Assembly (NCBI RefSeq): GCF_013416325.1
Contig: NZ_JACCGK010000018.1
Location: forward strand, 50,726-114,725
From: Vreelandella sedimenti
Lineage (GTDB): Bacteria; Pseudomonadota; Gammaproteobacteria; Pseudomonadales; Halomonadaceae
Reading direction: 5' to 3'
DNA length: 64,000 nt
Below are positions 49,093 to 57,837 of the stretch, piece by piece. Below the pieces are notes generated by a model. The model was not told the DNA's origin. It worked only from the letters and a program-made list of their open reading frames with translations, and did no database searches. How positions within the stretch are numbered: position 1 is the first letter of the stretch; each line of letters begins with the position of its first letter. The translations under genes and the position numbers were made by a program.

Positions 49093-49125
49093 GAGCCACT
49101 GATGACAAGTCAGTGACTCGACCAA
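49093..49125 (-). pseudogene. tRNA-Thr-like relic
   Basis: These 33 bases match the tRNA-Thr anticodon and D-arm region at 27 positions, including ACTGA-CTTGTCA-TCAGT with an intact TGT anticodon. The acceptor and T-arms are not recognisable. It lies upstream of the tRNA promoter in the same orientation. Probably a decayed copy; chance similarity is possible. Confidence 0.5.
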
Positions 49126-49184
49126 ACCACCCGATACTAGAACGAGCCTCCTCTCTCTTTATGCCTATTATCAATGCTTGCTAC

Positions 49185-49460
49185 TCATGCCTGCGTAGGC
49201 GGTACATAGCCTTCGGCTTGGTCGGTTTCCTGGTTATCCAGGAAGCGCTGCATCTGCTCCATTAGGTACGCACGGGATTCTGGGTCGAGCATGTTGAGGT
49301 GCTTTTCATTGATCAGGCGGGTTTGCAACGCCTGCCAGGCTTCCCAGGCGGGCTTGGAAACGGTGGCCTGAATCTCCTGCCCCTGCTTACCCGGCAAAGG
49401 TGGGAATGGCAGTGCTTCCAACTCTTTTTGGTACTTGCGGCAAAAAACGGTATTGCTCAT
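49185..49460 (-). CDS. yggX: Fe(2+)-trafficking/oxidative damage protection protein YggX
   Basis: The 91-aa protein matches E. coli YggX in length and pattern: SNTVFCRKYQKELEALPFPPLPG, GQEIQATVSKPAWEAWQALQTRLINEKHLN and MEQMQRFLDN. It protects iron-sulphur clusters from oxidants. I chose ATG 49460 by homology and the upstream GGAGCAC. It lies 59 bases after mutY, the same order as in E. coli. MutY is itself an iron-sulphur enzyme. Confidence 0.96.
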   Translation of the reverse strand: MSNTVFCRKYQKELEALPFPPLPGKQGQEIQATVSKPAWEAWQALQTRLINEKHLNMLDPESRAYLMEQMQRFLDNQETDQAEGYVPPTQA

Positions 49461-49519
49461 AACGTGCTCCTGGTTCTGCGACTTCATTCAATGATCTCAT
49501 CCAATCAGCTAGCAAACGC

Positions 49520-50614
49520 TTAAGCGTGCCCTGGTGTCGGATTGAGGCTAAAGGGTGTTAGCTGGCTGAGCAGCGCTTTAACGGGAGCAGCAAGGCCCAG
49601 TTCAGGCGGATGGTTAACGTCGTACCATACGCCGCTTTCACGAACACCGCCCAGCCTATCGCAGCTCACCGGCTGCGGGGTAATCTCTAAGCGAAAATGG
49701 CTGAAGGTGTGGCAAAAGCTAGACGATGTGGTTCCCCGCTTAGGGTTCACAGCATTGACTTCAAGCCAGTCGTTGAGCTCGCTGTGCTTCTCAAACTGCG
49801 GCAGACTCCATAACCCGCCCCAAAGCCCGCTGGGAGGGCGTTTCTCAAGCCATATCCGGCCTTCTGGGTCACGTAGCATCAGCATGATCGTTTGTCGTGT
49901 GGGCAGCGCCTTTTTGGGTTTGGATTCCGGGTAGCGCTTTGGTTCGCCTTGGGCGTAGGCCAAACAGGCATCGTTAAATGGGCAGCTCAGGCAGTCCGGT
50001 TTGCTGCGTTTACATAGCGTGGCGCCAAAATCCATCATCGCCTGGGTGTAATCCGCTAGGCGCTCTGCTGGGGTGTAATACTCCGCCAGCGCCCACAGTT
50101 TTCTCTCCACATTGGGCTTGCCCGGCCAGCCGGGCAGCGCATGCAAACGAGTGAGCGAGCGCTTTACATTGCCATCTAAAATAGCCGCCCGCTGCCCTGT
50201 GCTTTGCGCAATGATAGCGCCAGCGGTGGAGCGGCCAATACCGGGTAAAGTCACTAACGCGTCGATACTCTCCGTCGGCAGCTCGCCATTGTGCTCCTCC
50301 CACGCAACCTGGGCAGCTTTATGCAAGTTGCGCGCACGGGCATAGTAACCAAGGCCCGTCCAGAGATGCAGCACTTCATCCAGTGGGGCCTTGGCGAGAC
50401 TCTCCAGGGTAGGAAAGCGCGCCATAAAACGCTCAAAATAGCCGATAACGGTGGCAACCTGGGTTTGCTGCAGCATGATTTCCGACACCCACACGCGGTA
50501 GGCGCTACGCGGCGACTGCCACGGCAAGTCGTGACGACCGTAGCGGTCAAACCAATCCAGTAGGCGCTGTTGGAATTCGCTTGCCGCTAGCCGCGGCGTG
50601 GGCATATCTGCCAT
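49520..50614 (-). CDS. mutY: A/G-specific adenine DNA glycosylase
   Basis: The 364-aa repair enzyme removes adenine mispaired with 8-oxoguanine. It has the catalytic E45 in WVSEIMLQQTQ, the helix-hairpin-helix LVTLPGIGRSTAGAI, the aspartate in AAILDGNVKRSL, an iron-sulphur loop CKRSKPDCLSCPFNDAC and a C-terminal NUDIX-like recognition domain (about residues 230-355). It is followed by yggX. The length and all motifs fit MutY. Confidence 0.96.
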   Translation of the reverse strand: MADMPTPRLAASEFQQRLLDWFDRYGRHDLPWQSPRSAYRVWVSEIMLQQTQVATVIGYFERFMARFPTLESLAKAPLDEVLHLWTGLGYYARARNLHKAAQVAWEEHNGELPTESIDALVTLPGIGRSTAGAIIAQSTGQRAAILDGNVKRSLTRLHALPGWPGKPNVERKLWALAEYYTPAERLADYTQAMMDFGATLCKRSKPDCLSCPFNDACLAYAQGEPKRYPESKPKKALPTRQTIMLMLRDPEGRIWLEKRPPSGLWGGLWSLPQFEKHSELNDWLEVNAVNPKRGTTSSSFCHTFSHFRLEITPQPVSCDRLGGVRESGVWYDVNHPPELGLAAPVKALLSQLTPFSLNPTPGHA

Positions 50615-50674
50615 GCACGCTCCTTAAACAGAAATGGGTATACGAAACAGCAATGGGCAGACACCAGTGCCAAT

Positions 50675-50702
50675 AAAAAAGCGCCGGCGTTTAGGCCGGC
50701 GC
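50675..50702 (-). terminator. Intrinsic terminator between the AsmA-like gene and mutY
   Basis: On the minus strand GCGCCGGC and GCCGGCGC form a perfect 8-bp stem with a 6-base loop, followed by TTTTTTAT. Confidence 0.9.
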
Positions 50703-50751
50703 AGCACTTACTGTTTCGATAAATGCGTCACTTTACATCCTGCGTCGATGC

Positions 50752-53091
50752 TCAGTTAAACAGACTGCGTAGGCCATCGCGAAGCTCTTGAGCAGCGCCT
50801 TCGCCAAGGCGTTCATCTAGCTCATCTAAAGAGTCGCCTAGACGCTCCTCCAGCTCTTCATTAACACGATCCCCCGTTTCGTTGCGCAGTAGGTCGACCA
50901 CGGCGGTCTGGAACATCTCACGGTCGAATCGGCACCACTCGGTGCGTTCATCGCCAAGATTACCTTCACAGCGCACGGGCAGCGGCAGTTGTTCCAGGCG
51001 CGGATTAACTTCACAGGCCGCGTCGGCGGTGTCGACCAAGCGAGCATTAGCACGAGTATCAAAGTTCAAGCCGGCGAGATCCAGTTCGCCTTCTCCACTC
51101 ACATCGATGCCGGGCAGGGTGATCAGCAGGTCGTCACTCTCCACTAAGCCATTGCTGATTTGGAAGGTAGCATCAAAACGCTCAAAACGAGTATCGGTGT
51201 GCCAATCCCGCAAGGTGCCCTGCCCCTCTAACTGGGCAACCAGCTCACACATCTGCTTGGAAATGTTGGTATTTAAAATGGCGCCTTCGTTTAGACGAGC
51301 ATTAAGCGCGCCATTGAGGTTACCGATAAGCGCTTCACGGGTATTGCCCTGACTGGTGACATCCCCGTTTAAATTAAAGCGACCACGCAGTGGTGATGCC
51401 TCCTCTTTTTCACTGATCGCTTCAATCAACGGCGCCACCTGAACGTTGTTAATAGTCGGCGATAGCGCCCATTCAAGAATGGAATCTGTAGCATCAACCT
51501 GGCCGGTAGCGCTGAGTTCACCCTCGTAGAAGCCTGACTCAAACGCCGTTAGCCGATGAACGCCGTCGTCGCCACGCAGTTGCAAGCGTGGATTGTTGAA
51601 GGTCAGGCCTGCAAAAATAAGCGTATCGACACTCAGGTCGCCCTCTAGCGCCAGCCCACTGAGTAATGATTGAGGCACTAATGTGTTGTTTTCCTGAGCA
51701 AAGGCTTTACGCAGTAAACCGCGACTCGCCTGTTTGGCGGTGGCCTCACCGGGTAGATAGCGATCAAGGTCTAGTTGGTCACCGGCTAAATCGAACGCCA
51801 GGCGTGAGCCATTCAGCGCCGCCGTCAGCTCGCCGGTAAACGTGCTGTCGTCGACCACCAACGAGAGGCTAGGCAAAGAGAGTTGCTCGGCATCACCTTC
51901 GATAGGACTGGTCATGGCTACATCGCTGAGCGCAGCCTCGCCCGCAGTGGTTAGGGTAACGCCAGCACGGGCAAGCCAGGGGCGTAGCGTAAAGGGGGCA
52001 GCGGTTAGCTGACCACGATAACGGGGGGCATCGCGCAATTGCTCAATATTAAGGTGGCCACTCACCTTTAGGCCATCCGGCCCGGTAAGTTGCAAGTCTT
52101 TCAACTGCGCCGTTTGTGCCTGCCAGTCGCTCTCCAGGCCAAAGGCGAGCGCCAACGCCAAGCTGCCCTGCCAGTTATCCGCATTGCGCAGCCCCGTTTC
52201 AAGTAGTCCCTCTTTAATGGTCAGCTGCTGCTCGCCCATTCGGGCAACCAGTTCGGCGGCCTTCAAGCTCAGTTGCTGTGGCTCGCTCTCTGTACCCTTG
52301 GTGGTTCGAGTGGTCAGTGCCATATTTTCCAGGGCGAAAAGCTTATCTGCCAACCCAAGCCGCACGCGTGTTTCCAGATTGATATCGCTGGTCAAATCAG
52401 GGGCACGCTCCAATACCTCGGCATCGAGACGGTTATGCTTGGTCAGTGTGAACATAGCCTTCAGCGGAAAGGCACGCAGCGGGTTAACGTTGCTACCCGA
52501 GATATTCAGTTGCTGCATACGCCACAGTGCTTGGGTTTGCGCATCGCGGAAGCGAATGTCGGCGTTTTTTACTTCAACGCTGGCAATACTCAACACCACG
52601 GCCAAGCTACCGGCGTCCGCATTGGGGCCAGCACTGGCGGGCGCCAGCACCGTTTCAGCCGCGCTTTCATTGTGCTCAGAAAGGCGCTCTAACAAGGGCT
52701 CCCAGTTACCCTCACCCTGATCATCGCGCTCTAAGTTAAGGCGCATACCGTCCAACGTTAGGCCGTCAACGGCAATTTCCCCGCGCAGTAGCGGGCCGAA
52801 TGCCACGCTCACCTCTGCGCGGTCAATGGCAGCAAAGGCGGCACTCTCTTCAGTCTGCTCGGGCAACCAGGCGCGGGCTTTCTCTACACTGACGCCGATA
52901 CGCGGGTAGAATGACCAGGTAATCGGGCCTTCCAACGCCAAGTTGAGTCCCGTTTGTTCCTCCACGACAGCAGTTAAACGGGGCTTGAAGTCTTCTGGGT
53001 CCAGAAAGGTGGTCACATAGACCACGGCGGCGACCGCAACGATGGCGAGAATGCCGACCGCTGCCAGCAAGATACGTAATAGCTGTTTCAT
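50752..53091 (-). CDS. AsmA-family protein
   Basis: The 779-aa protein has one N-terminal membrane anchor (residues 4-27) followed by a long periplasmic, beta-rich region with the AsmA starts DPEDFKPRLTAVVEEQTGLNLALEGPITW-like segment and an ARAWLPEQ linker. The C-terminal AsmA_2 part includes FNLNGDVTSQGNTREALIGNLNGALNARLNEGAI. AsmA-like proteins help move phospholipids or affect outer-membrane assembly. It overlaps the GNAT gene by one base and ends in a strong terminator. Confidence 0.9.
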   Translation of the reverse strand: MKQLLRILLAAVGILAIVAVAAVVYVTTFLDPEDFKPRLTAVVEEQTGLNLALEGPITWSFYPRIGVSVEKARAWLPEQTEESAAFAAIDRAEVSVAFGPLLRGEIAVDGLTLDGMRLNLERDDQGEGNWEPLLERLSEHNESAAETVLAPASAGPNADAGSLAVVLSIASVEVKNADIRFRDAQTQALWRMQQLNISGSNVNPLRAFPLKAMFTLTKHNRLDAEVLERAPDLTSDINLETRVRLGLADKLFALENMALTTRTTKGTESEPQQLSLKAAELVARMGEQQLTIKEGLLETGLRNADNWQGSLALALAFGLESDWQAQTAQLKDLQLTGPDGLKVSGHLNIEQLRDAPRYRGQLTAAPFTLRPWLARAGVTLTTAGEAALSDVAMTSPIEGDAEQLSLPSLSLVVDDSTFTGELTAALNGSRLAFDLAGDQLDLDRYLPGEATAKQASRGLLRKAFAQENNTLVPQSLLSGLALEGDLSVDTLIFAGLTFNNPRLQLRGDDGVHRLTAFESGFYEGELSATGQVDATDSILEWALSPTINNVQVAPLIEAISEKEEASPLRGRFNLNGDVTSQGNTREALIGNLNGALNARLNEGAILNTNISKQMCELVAQLEGQGTLRDWHTDTRFERFDATFQISNGLVESDDLLITLPGIDVSGEGELDLAGLNFDTRANARLVDTADAACEVNPRLEQLPLPVRCEGNLGDERTEWCRFDREMFQTAVVDLLRNETGDRVNEELEERLGDSLDELDERLGEGAAQELRDGLRSLFN

Positions 53092-53573
53092 TACCCTTTC
53101 CCTTGTGGGTCTAACTCAACAAAATCGCTGGTAGCGGGCATACCCGCTACCGGTGTTTCTGGATTGGCCATTGGCCGGTAACCTAGCTTGGAGAGCAGCA
53201 CACGGTCAGCCAGTGGTAAAGTGGACGTTTCAATGCGCAGGACACGGCCTTCCTGCTTGGCTTGCTCGCCAATCAGCGCCATCAAGCGCGAACCGACGCC
53301 ACGGCGGCGGGTGGTTTTGCGCACGCAGAGCTCAGATAGCCACCACGCCCGATCTTCGCCCTCCTGAACGGCGACCGCCCCCAGCAGTCGATCGTTGAAG
53401 AGTGCGCAGGCAAAAAAGTGCTGGCCTGCAAAATGTTGCTCAATAAATGGCTCAACCGTTGGGGTGGGCATACGCTCTTGGGGCGCATCCTGATAGATGC
53501 GCATAAGATCAAGGCGCACCTGCTCATCGGCTTCCCAACGGGCCTGGTCGACATGGTGCAGTGTCACCGGCAT
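53091..53573 (-). CDS. GNAT-family acetyltransferase
   Basis: The 160-aa protein carries an acetyl-CoA binding motif in LCVRKTTRRRGVGSRLMALIGEQAKQEGRV (about residues 85-114), preceded by AVQEGEDRAWWLSEL. The ending YRPMANPETP..SDFVELDP resembles PanM/PanZ-type or small acetyltransferases of pseudomonads, but I cannot assign a substrate. Its stop shares a base with the AsmA start (TAATG type), so the two are coupled. Confidence 0.85.
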   Translation of the reverse strand: MPVTLHHVDQARWEADEQVRLDLMRIYQDAPQERMPTPTVEPFIEQHFAGQHFFACALFNDRLLGAVAVQEGEDRAWWLSELCVRKTTRRRGVGSRLMALIGEQAKQEGRVLRIETSTLPLADRVLLSKLGYRPMANPETPVAGMPATSDFVELDPQGKG

Positions 53574-53614
53574 GGTGAAATCCTCTTCGCCAAAGCAGCC
53601 TAGCTGCTATTTCT

Positions 53615-53632
53615 GCCGCAATTGATTGCGGC
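53615..53632. promoter_or_regulatory. Perfect inverted repeat between GNAT and hisB
   Basis: GCCGCAAT-TG-ATTGCGGC is an 8-bp perfect inverted repeat. It lies 42 bases upstream of the GNAT start on one side and 139 bases upstream of hisB on the other. A shorter GCAGC-CTA-GCTGC repeat is at 53595-53607. A TATAAT at 53673-53678 may be the -10 of the his promoter. Confidence 0.4.
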
Positions 53633-53770
53633 TACATTTCGCGCATTGTAGCGGATGAGGGCGCCGATTCACTATAATGGTCGCTTCGCCACAGGCCGAT
53701 CAAATCAGTGGTAAGTTGATGATCGCCACCAGCCATCCCTCAGAGTGCGCTTCAGCGCAGGAGATGCAAC

Positions 53771-54364
53771 ATGTCAGCGCGTATTGCCACGGTCAGCCGT
53801 GACACCAACGAAACGCAGATCAAGGTCAGCGTCAATCTCGACGGCGAAGGCCGTCTTAGCTGCCAAACCGGCGTTCCGTTCCTGGATCATATGCTTGATC
53901 AAGTTGCTCGCCACGGGATGATCGATCTCGACATCAATGCCACTGGCGACCTGCATATTGACGACCACCATACCGTAGAAGACCTGGGTATTACGCTAGG
54001 CCAAGCTTTTTTTGAAGCAATTGGCGATAAACGCGGCATTTACCGTTATGGTCACGCCTATGTTCCTCTTGATGAAGCACTCTCTCGGGTAGTGATCGAC
54101 TTTTCCGGTCGGCCAGGTCTGTTTATGAATGTTGAATTCACCCGCGACACCATCGGTAGCCTGGACACTCAGTTGTTCTGGGAGTTTTTCCAAGGCTTTG
54201 TCAGTCACGCCCGCGTGACGCTACATATCGACAACATCAAAGGCTTTAATGCTCACCATCAGGCGGAAACGATCTTCAAGGCCTTTGGCAGAGCACTCCG
54301 TATGGCCGTGATGGAAGATCCGCGTATGGCAGGCCAAATGCCTTCCACCAAGGGGAGCTTGTAA
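53771..54364 (+). CDS. hisB: Imidazoleglycerol-phosphate dehydratase
   Basis: The 197-aa monofunctional enzyme dehydrates imidazole glycerol phosphate to imidazole acetol phosphate. Metal-binding motifs are GVPFLDHMLDQVARHG, DLHIDDHHTVEDLGI and the C-terminal FNAHHQAETIFKAFGRALR. AGGAG lies 8 bases before ATG 53771. It begins the hisB-hisH-hisA-hisF run. The phosphatase half found in enteric HisB is absent, as in pseudomonads. Confidence 0.98.
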   Translation: MSARIATVSRDTNETQIKVSVNLDGEGRLSCQTGVPFLDHMLDQVARHGMIDLDINATGDLHIDDHHTVEDLGITLGQAFFEAIGDKRGIYRYGHAYVPLDEALSRVVIDFSGRPGLFMNVEFTRDTIGSLDTQLFWEFFQGFVSHARVTLHIDNIKGFNAHHQAETIFKAFGRALRMAVMEDPRMAGQMPSTKGSL

Positions 54365-54410
54365 TGCTGCGTGCTAGCCACATTTTGTCTACCTCCACAA
54401 GGAGCGCTTC

Positions 54411-55052
54411 ATGACCATTGCTGTGATCGACTATGGAATGGGCAATCTTCATTCTGTAGCCAAAGCGTTGGAGCATGTGACCCATGAGAATGTCGTCATT
54501 ACCCGCGACCCGCGCCGTATCCTCGGCGCAACGCGTTTAGTGCTACCGGGCCAAGGGGCCATTCGTGACTGCGTTGGCGAACTTGAGCGCACCGAATTAC
54601 GCGGGTTGGTGGAGGATATCTTAACCCGCCAGGCTAAACCGCTGCTGGGTATCTGCGTGGGCCAGCAGATGCTACTGGAGCGCAGCGAAGAGAATGGCGG
54701 CGTAGAGTGCCTGGGGTTCTTTAAAGGCAGTGTAGATCGTTTTCCTGGCGACATGCGCGACGCCCACGAGCAGCGCTTGAAAGTACCGCACATGGGCTGG
54801 AATGTTGTCGAGCAGCATCACGACCACCCACTCTGGGCCGGTATTGATAATCGCGAACACTTCTACTTCGTACACAGCTATTACGTGAACGCGGATGACG
54901 ATGCCCAGGTGTTTGGTACGACCCAATACGGCAAGGTAAGCGCCCACGTGGCCATTGGCCGTGACGCGACCTTCGCGGTGCAGTTTCACCCCGAAAAAAG
55001 CTCCCGCGCGGGCCTTCGCCTGCTTGAAAACTTTGTCACCTGGACGCCCTGA
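54411..55052 (+). CDS. hisH: Imidazole glycerol phosphate synthase, glutaminase subunit
   Basis: The 213-aa class I glutamine amidotransferase provides ammonia to HisF. The nucleophile is C82 (LLGICVGQQMLLE) and the catalytic His-Glu is in VQFHPEKSSRAG. It opens IAVIDYGMGNLHSVAKAL, a HisH hallmark. An AAGGAG site precedes the ATG. It lies 46 bases after hisB and 11 before hisA, so it is part of the his operon. Confidence 0.98.
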   Translation: MTIAVIDYGMGNLHSVAKALEHVTHENVVITRDPRRILGATRLVLPGQGAIRDCVGELERTELRGLVEDILTRQAKPLLGICVGQQMLLERSEENGGVECLGFFKGSVDRFPGDMRDAHEQRLKVPHMGWNVVEQHHDHPLWAGIDNREHFYFVHSYYVNADDDAQVFGTTQYGKVSAHVAIGRDATFAVQFHPEKSSRAGLRLLENFVTWTP

Positions 55053-55063
55053 GAGGATTTTGT

Positions 55064-55810
55064 ATGTTGGTAATTCCCGCTATTGATCTCAAAGACGGCC
55101 AGTGCGTCCGGTTGAAGCAGGGTCGCATGGAAGACGCGACCTCCTACGGTGATGACCCGGTAGCCATGGCGGCGCGCTGGGTAGAGGCTGGCGCCCGCCG
55201 CCTTCATTTAGTCGATTTGAACGGCGCCTTTGAAGGCAAACCGGTGAACGGTGACGCCGTGACGGCCATCGCCCGTGCCTACCCGAATCTGCCGATTCAA
55301 ATTGGTGGCGGCATTCGCAGTGCGGAAACCATCGAGCACTATTTAAGTGCCGGTGTCTCCTACGTGATCATCGGTACCAAGGCAGTAAAAGAGCCCGACT
55401 TCGTTGGCGAAATGTGTCGCGCCTTTCCAGGCCATGTGATCGTTGGTCTTGATGCCAAAGATGGCTATGTCGCCACCGATGGTTGGGCAGAGGTCTCCAC
55501 GGTAAAAGCCACCGAGCTGGCCAAGCGTTTCGCCAACGATGGTGTCTCTAGCATCGTCTACACCGACATTGCTCGCGACGGCATGATGCAAGGCGTTAAC
55601 GTAGAGGCCACCGCAGCACTTGCCCGCGAAGGCGGCTTGCCGGTGATTGCTTCAGGTGGTGTGACCAACCTGGACGACATCAAAGCACTCTGCGCAGTTG
55701 CCGATAGCGGCATTTTGGGCGCGATTACTGGCCGGGCAATTTACGAAGGCAGCCTGGATGTCGCCGAAGCACAGCGATTAAGCGACCAACTGACGGGAGG
55801 CGGTTCATGA
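55064..55810 (+). CDS. hisA: Phosphoribosylformimino-5-aminoimidazole carboxamide ribotide isomerase
   Basis: The 248-aa TIM-barrel enzyme carries out the Amadori isomerisation that forms PRFAR. It opens MLVIPAIDLKDGQCVRLKQG, with the active-site aspartate in AIDLKDG, and has IQIGGGIRSAETIE and VYTDIARDGMMQGVN holding the second aspartate. Both halves of the barrel show the phosphate-binding GG motifs. The coding region overlaps hisF by 4 bases. Confidence 0.98.
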   Translation: MLVIPAIDLKDGQCVRLKQGRMEDATSYGDDPVAMAARWVEAGARRLHLVDLNGAFEGKPVNGDAVTAIARAYPNLPIQIGGGIRSAETIEHYLSAGVSYVIIGTKAVKEPDFVGEMCRAFPGHVIVGLDAKDGYVATDGWAEVSTVKATELAKRFANDGVSSIVYTDIARDGMMQGVNVEATAALAREGGLPVIASGGVTNLDDIKALCAVADSGILGAITGRAIYEGSLDVAEAQRLSDQLTGGGS

Positions 55811-56580
55811 GCCTTACCAAACGCATTATCCCCTGCCTGGATGTAGACGCCGGGCGCGTGGTCAAAGGCGTTAATTTTGTCGGCATTCGCGATGCCGGTG
55901 ATCCGGTAGAGATTGCCCAGCGCTATAACCAGCAGGGCGCCGACGAGATTACCTTTCTCGATATTACCGCTAGCCACGAAGACCGCGATACGACGGTGGA
56001 GATGGTTGAACGCATTGCGGGCGAAGTGTTTATTCCGCTGACCGTCGGCGGCGGCATTCGCAGCTGTGACGATATTCGCACCATGTTGAACGCCGGGGCT
56101 GATAAAGTCTCGATCAACACTGCAGCGGTCACTAACCCTGAGTTTGTGCGCGAAGCCGCCGAGCGTTTTGGTAGCCAGTGCATCGTGGTGGCGATAGATG
56201 CCAAGCGCGTCTCGAAAGAGGGCGAAACGCCCCGCTGGGAGATTTTCACCCACGGTGGCCGCCGCCCAACGGGCCTCGACGCCGTTGAGTGGGCGAAGAA
56301 GATGGTGGAGTTCGGGGCGGGCGAACTACTGCTCACCAGCATGGATCGCGACGGCACCAAGATTGGCTTTGACCTGGGCGTGACCCACGCGATTTCCGAA
56401 GCGGTAAGCGTTCCGGTGATAGCCTCAGGCGGTGTGGGCAACCTGGATCACCTGGTGGATGGCGTACTCAAAGGTGGTGCCGATGCAGTGCTGGCCGCCA
56501 GTATTTTCCATTTTGGCGAATACACCATCCCTGAAGCTAAGCGCTATATGGCCGAACGCGGTATCGAAATGCGACTTTAA
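55807..56580 (+). CDS. hisF: Imidazole glycerol phosphate synthase, cyclase subunit
   Basis: The 257-aa TIM-barrel subunit uses ammonia from HisH to cyclise PRFAR into imidazole glycerol phosphate and AICAR. It opens LTKRIIPCLDVDAGRVVKGVNF (first catalytic aspartate in CLDVD) and has VGGGIRSCDDIR and LLTSMDRDGTKIGFDLG (second aspartate). It overlaps hisA. An outer-membrane protein gene follows after 28 bases on the same strand. Confidence 0.98.
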   Translation: MSLTKRIIPCLDVDAGRVVKGVNFVGIRDAGDPVEIAQRYNQQGADEITFLDITASHEDRDTTVEMVERIAGEVFIPLTVGGGIRSCDDIRTMLNAGADKVSINTAAVTNPEFVREAAERFGSQCIVVAIDAKRVSKEGETPRWEIFTHGGRRPTGLDAVEWAKKMVEFGAGELLLTSMDRDGTKIGFDLGVTHAISEAVSVPVIASGGVGNLDHLVDGVLKGGADAVLAASIFHFGEYTIPEAKRYMAERGIEMRL

Positions 56581-56608
56581 AATGCCCTTTATCGACCAGG
56601 AACTTCGC

Positions 56609-57109
56609 ATGTTTCGTTCACCCCCATGGAGGGGATGGCTAGCAGGCCTGCTATTCAGCATGTCTGCTACAGCGTTCTCTGATTGGCCTCCGTCGTTGGA
56701 GTGGGATCATACCCTGGTGCAAACCAGCCTTTATACCCGCCACTTCAGCCCCGACCCGGAACACACTAACCAGCAAGACCTGGTTAGCATTGAACTGCAT
56801 AATCCGAATCACTGGTTAGCGGGCGGGGCCTGGTTCAAAAACTCCTTTGATCAACCCTCTTGGTACTTCTATGCGGGGCGGGAATTCCCTCTTTGGCAAA
56901 CCGATCAGGGGATAAACGTGCGCGCCAAACTAACCGGTGGCCTCTTGCACGGCTACCAGGGTGAGTATCGCGACAAAATTCCGCTCAATCACTTGGAAAC
57001 CGCCCCGGCAGCTCTGCCTAGCATCGGCATACAATGGGGTCAGGTTGAATCAGACCTGATCATTTTCGGCGCTGCAGGCATGATGATAACCGCAGGAGTG
57101 CGCTTTTAG
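56609..57109 (+). CDS. Outer-membrane beta-barrel protein of unknown function
   Basis: The 166-aa product has a signal peptide (to about residue 24, ATAFSDW) and alternating hydrophobic strands ending in an aromatic residue (MITAGVRF), as in outer-membrane barrels. WLAGGAWFKNSFDQPSWYFYAGREF, KLTGGLLHGYQGEY and RDKIPLNHLETAPAALPSIGIQ resemble a family sometimes labelled sn-glycerol-3-phosphate transporter in pseudomonads, a name I would not trust. AGGAA lies 6 bases before ATG 56609. It follows hisF closely but has no obvious role in histidine synthesis. Confidence 0.75.
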   Translation: MFRSPPWRGWLAGLLFSMSATAFSDWPPSLEWDHTLVQTSLYTRHFSPDPEHTNQQDLVSIELHNPNHWLAGGAWFKNSFDQPSWYFYAGREFPLWQTDQGINVRAKLTGGLLHGYQGEYRDKIPLNHLETAPAALPSIGIQWGQVESDLIIFGAAGMMITAGVRF

Positions 57110-57112
57110 TCG

Positions 57113-57715
57113 CTACTCCTCAGCGTCGTCTAGCGATAAACCCAGATTGCTGATGCCACCATTGCGACCTAATTCACGCACTCCTTTCAGCAACACCTTA
57201 TCCAGCGGTTCGCTGACGGCTTCCAATACGGCATCCTGAAAATCGTTTTCGTCGTCCATCAACGGATGATCGCGAATAATCAGTGCTAGCTTCTGCGCGT
57301 CAACTTCGCCTTCAGTGAGCTCTATAAAGGCGCGTACGCCTGCTCGGGATGTGCGACTAACATCCAGCACGGCCTCTGGGGAGTCGCCTTGCAGGGTGTC
57401 TAGCAGCGCTGAGACCGACACCACTGCATCCAGGGCGCGCCGGGCACCAAAGCTGTCATCCTCTTCGGGTGGCTCACACTCAGCTAACTTTTCCGCTTGG
57501 CGGGTAAAGTCGATACTGGCATTAGGTACATTAAGCCGCTCCCAGACCAAACTCAGCACGGTACCTAGCGTATGGCTATCACCCTGGCCGGTGGTTTGCT
57601 GATAAAGCATATAGTTAGGCAGCAAACGCTCACACAACGCCGCCATAAAGGCTTGCTGGGCAGGTAGTGGGAGCTCTTGTAACCGTTGGTAAAAGCCCTG
57701 GGGTTTCGACACCAT
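57113..57715 (-). CDS. DUF416 (YjaG-like) protein
   Basis: The 200-aa soluble, acidic protein matches the YjaG family: FYQRLQELPLPAQQAFMAALCERLLPNY at the start, FGARRALDAVVSVSALLDTL near the middle and HPLMDDENDFQDAVLEAV near the end. The function is unknown. It ends 3 bases from the convergent barrel-protein gene and is divergent from the amidotransferase-like gene. No catalytic motif is apparent; the family is helical. Confidence 0.85.
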   Translation of the reverse strand: MVSKPQGFYQRLQELPLPAQQAFMAALCERLLPNYMLYQQTTGQGDSHTLGTVLSLVWERLNVPNASIDFTRQAEKLAECEPPEEDDSFGARRALDAVVSVSALLDTLQGDSPEAVLDVSRTSRAGVRAFIELTEGEVDAQKLALIIRDHPLMDDENDFQDAVLEAVSEPLDKVLLKGVRELGRNGGISNLGLSLDDAEE

Positions 57716-57837
57716 ACTGATTTCCTGGATCGCTTGACGTGGGATATTGGTGAAAGTTAGCGGGTACGTTATCGTTTCTCTGCGCTTGGGGCGATCCCCA
57801 ACGCTTTGATGATTGTACGGCCGGCGAGGAGATTACC

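Noticed and set aside
52184..52720. 178-codon open frame on the plus strand
   Set aside because: It is antisense to the AsmA-family gene and is dominated by Ser, Leu and Arg, as expected for a shadow frame.
55923..56441. 172-codon open frame on the minus strand
   Set aside because: It is antisense to hisF, whose conserved motifs are complete; no family features appear in the shadow.
56432..56608. Upstream extension of the outer-membrane barrel gene
   Set aside because: The frame runs back through hisF, whereas ATG 56609 has AGGAA upstream and begins a clear signal peptide.
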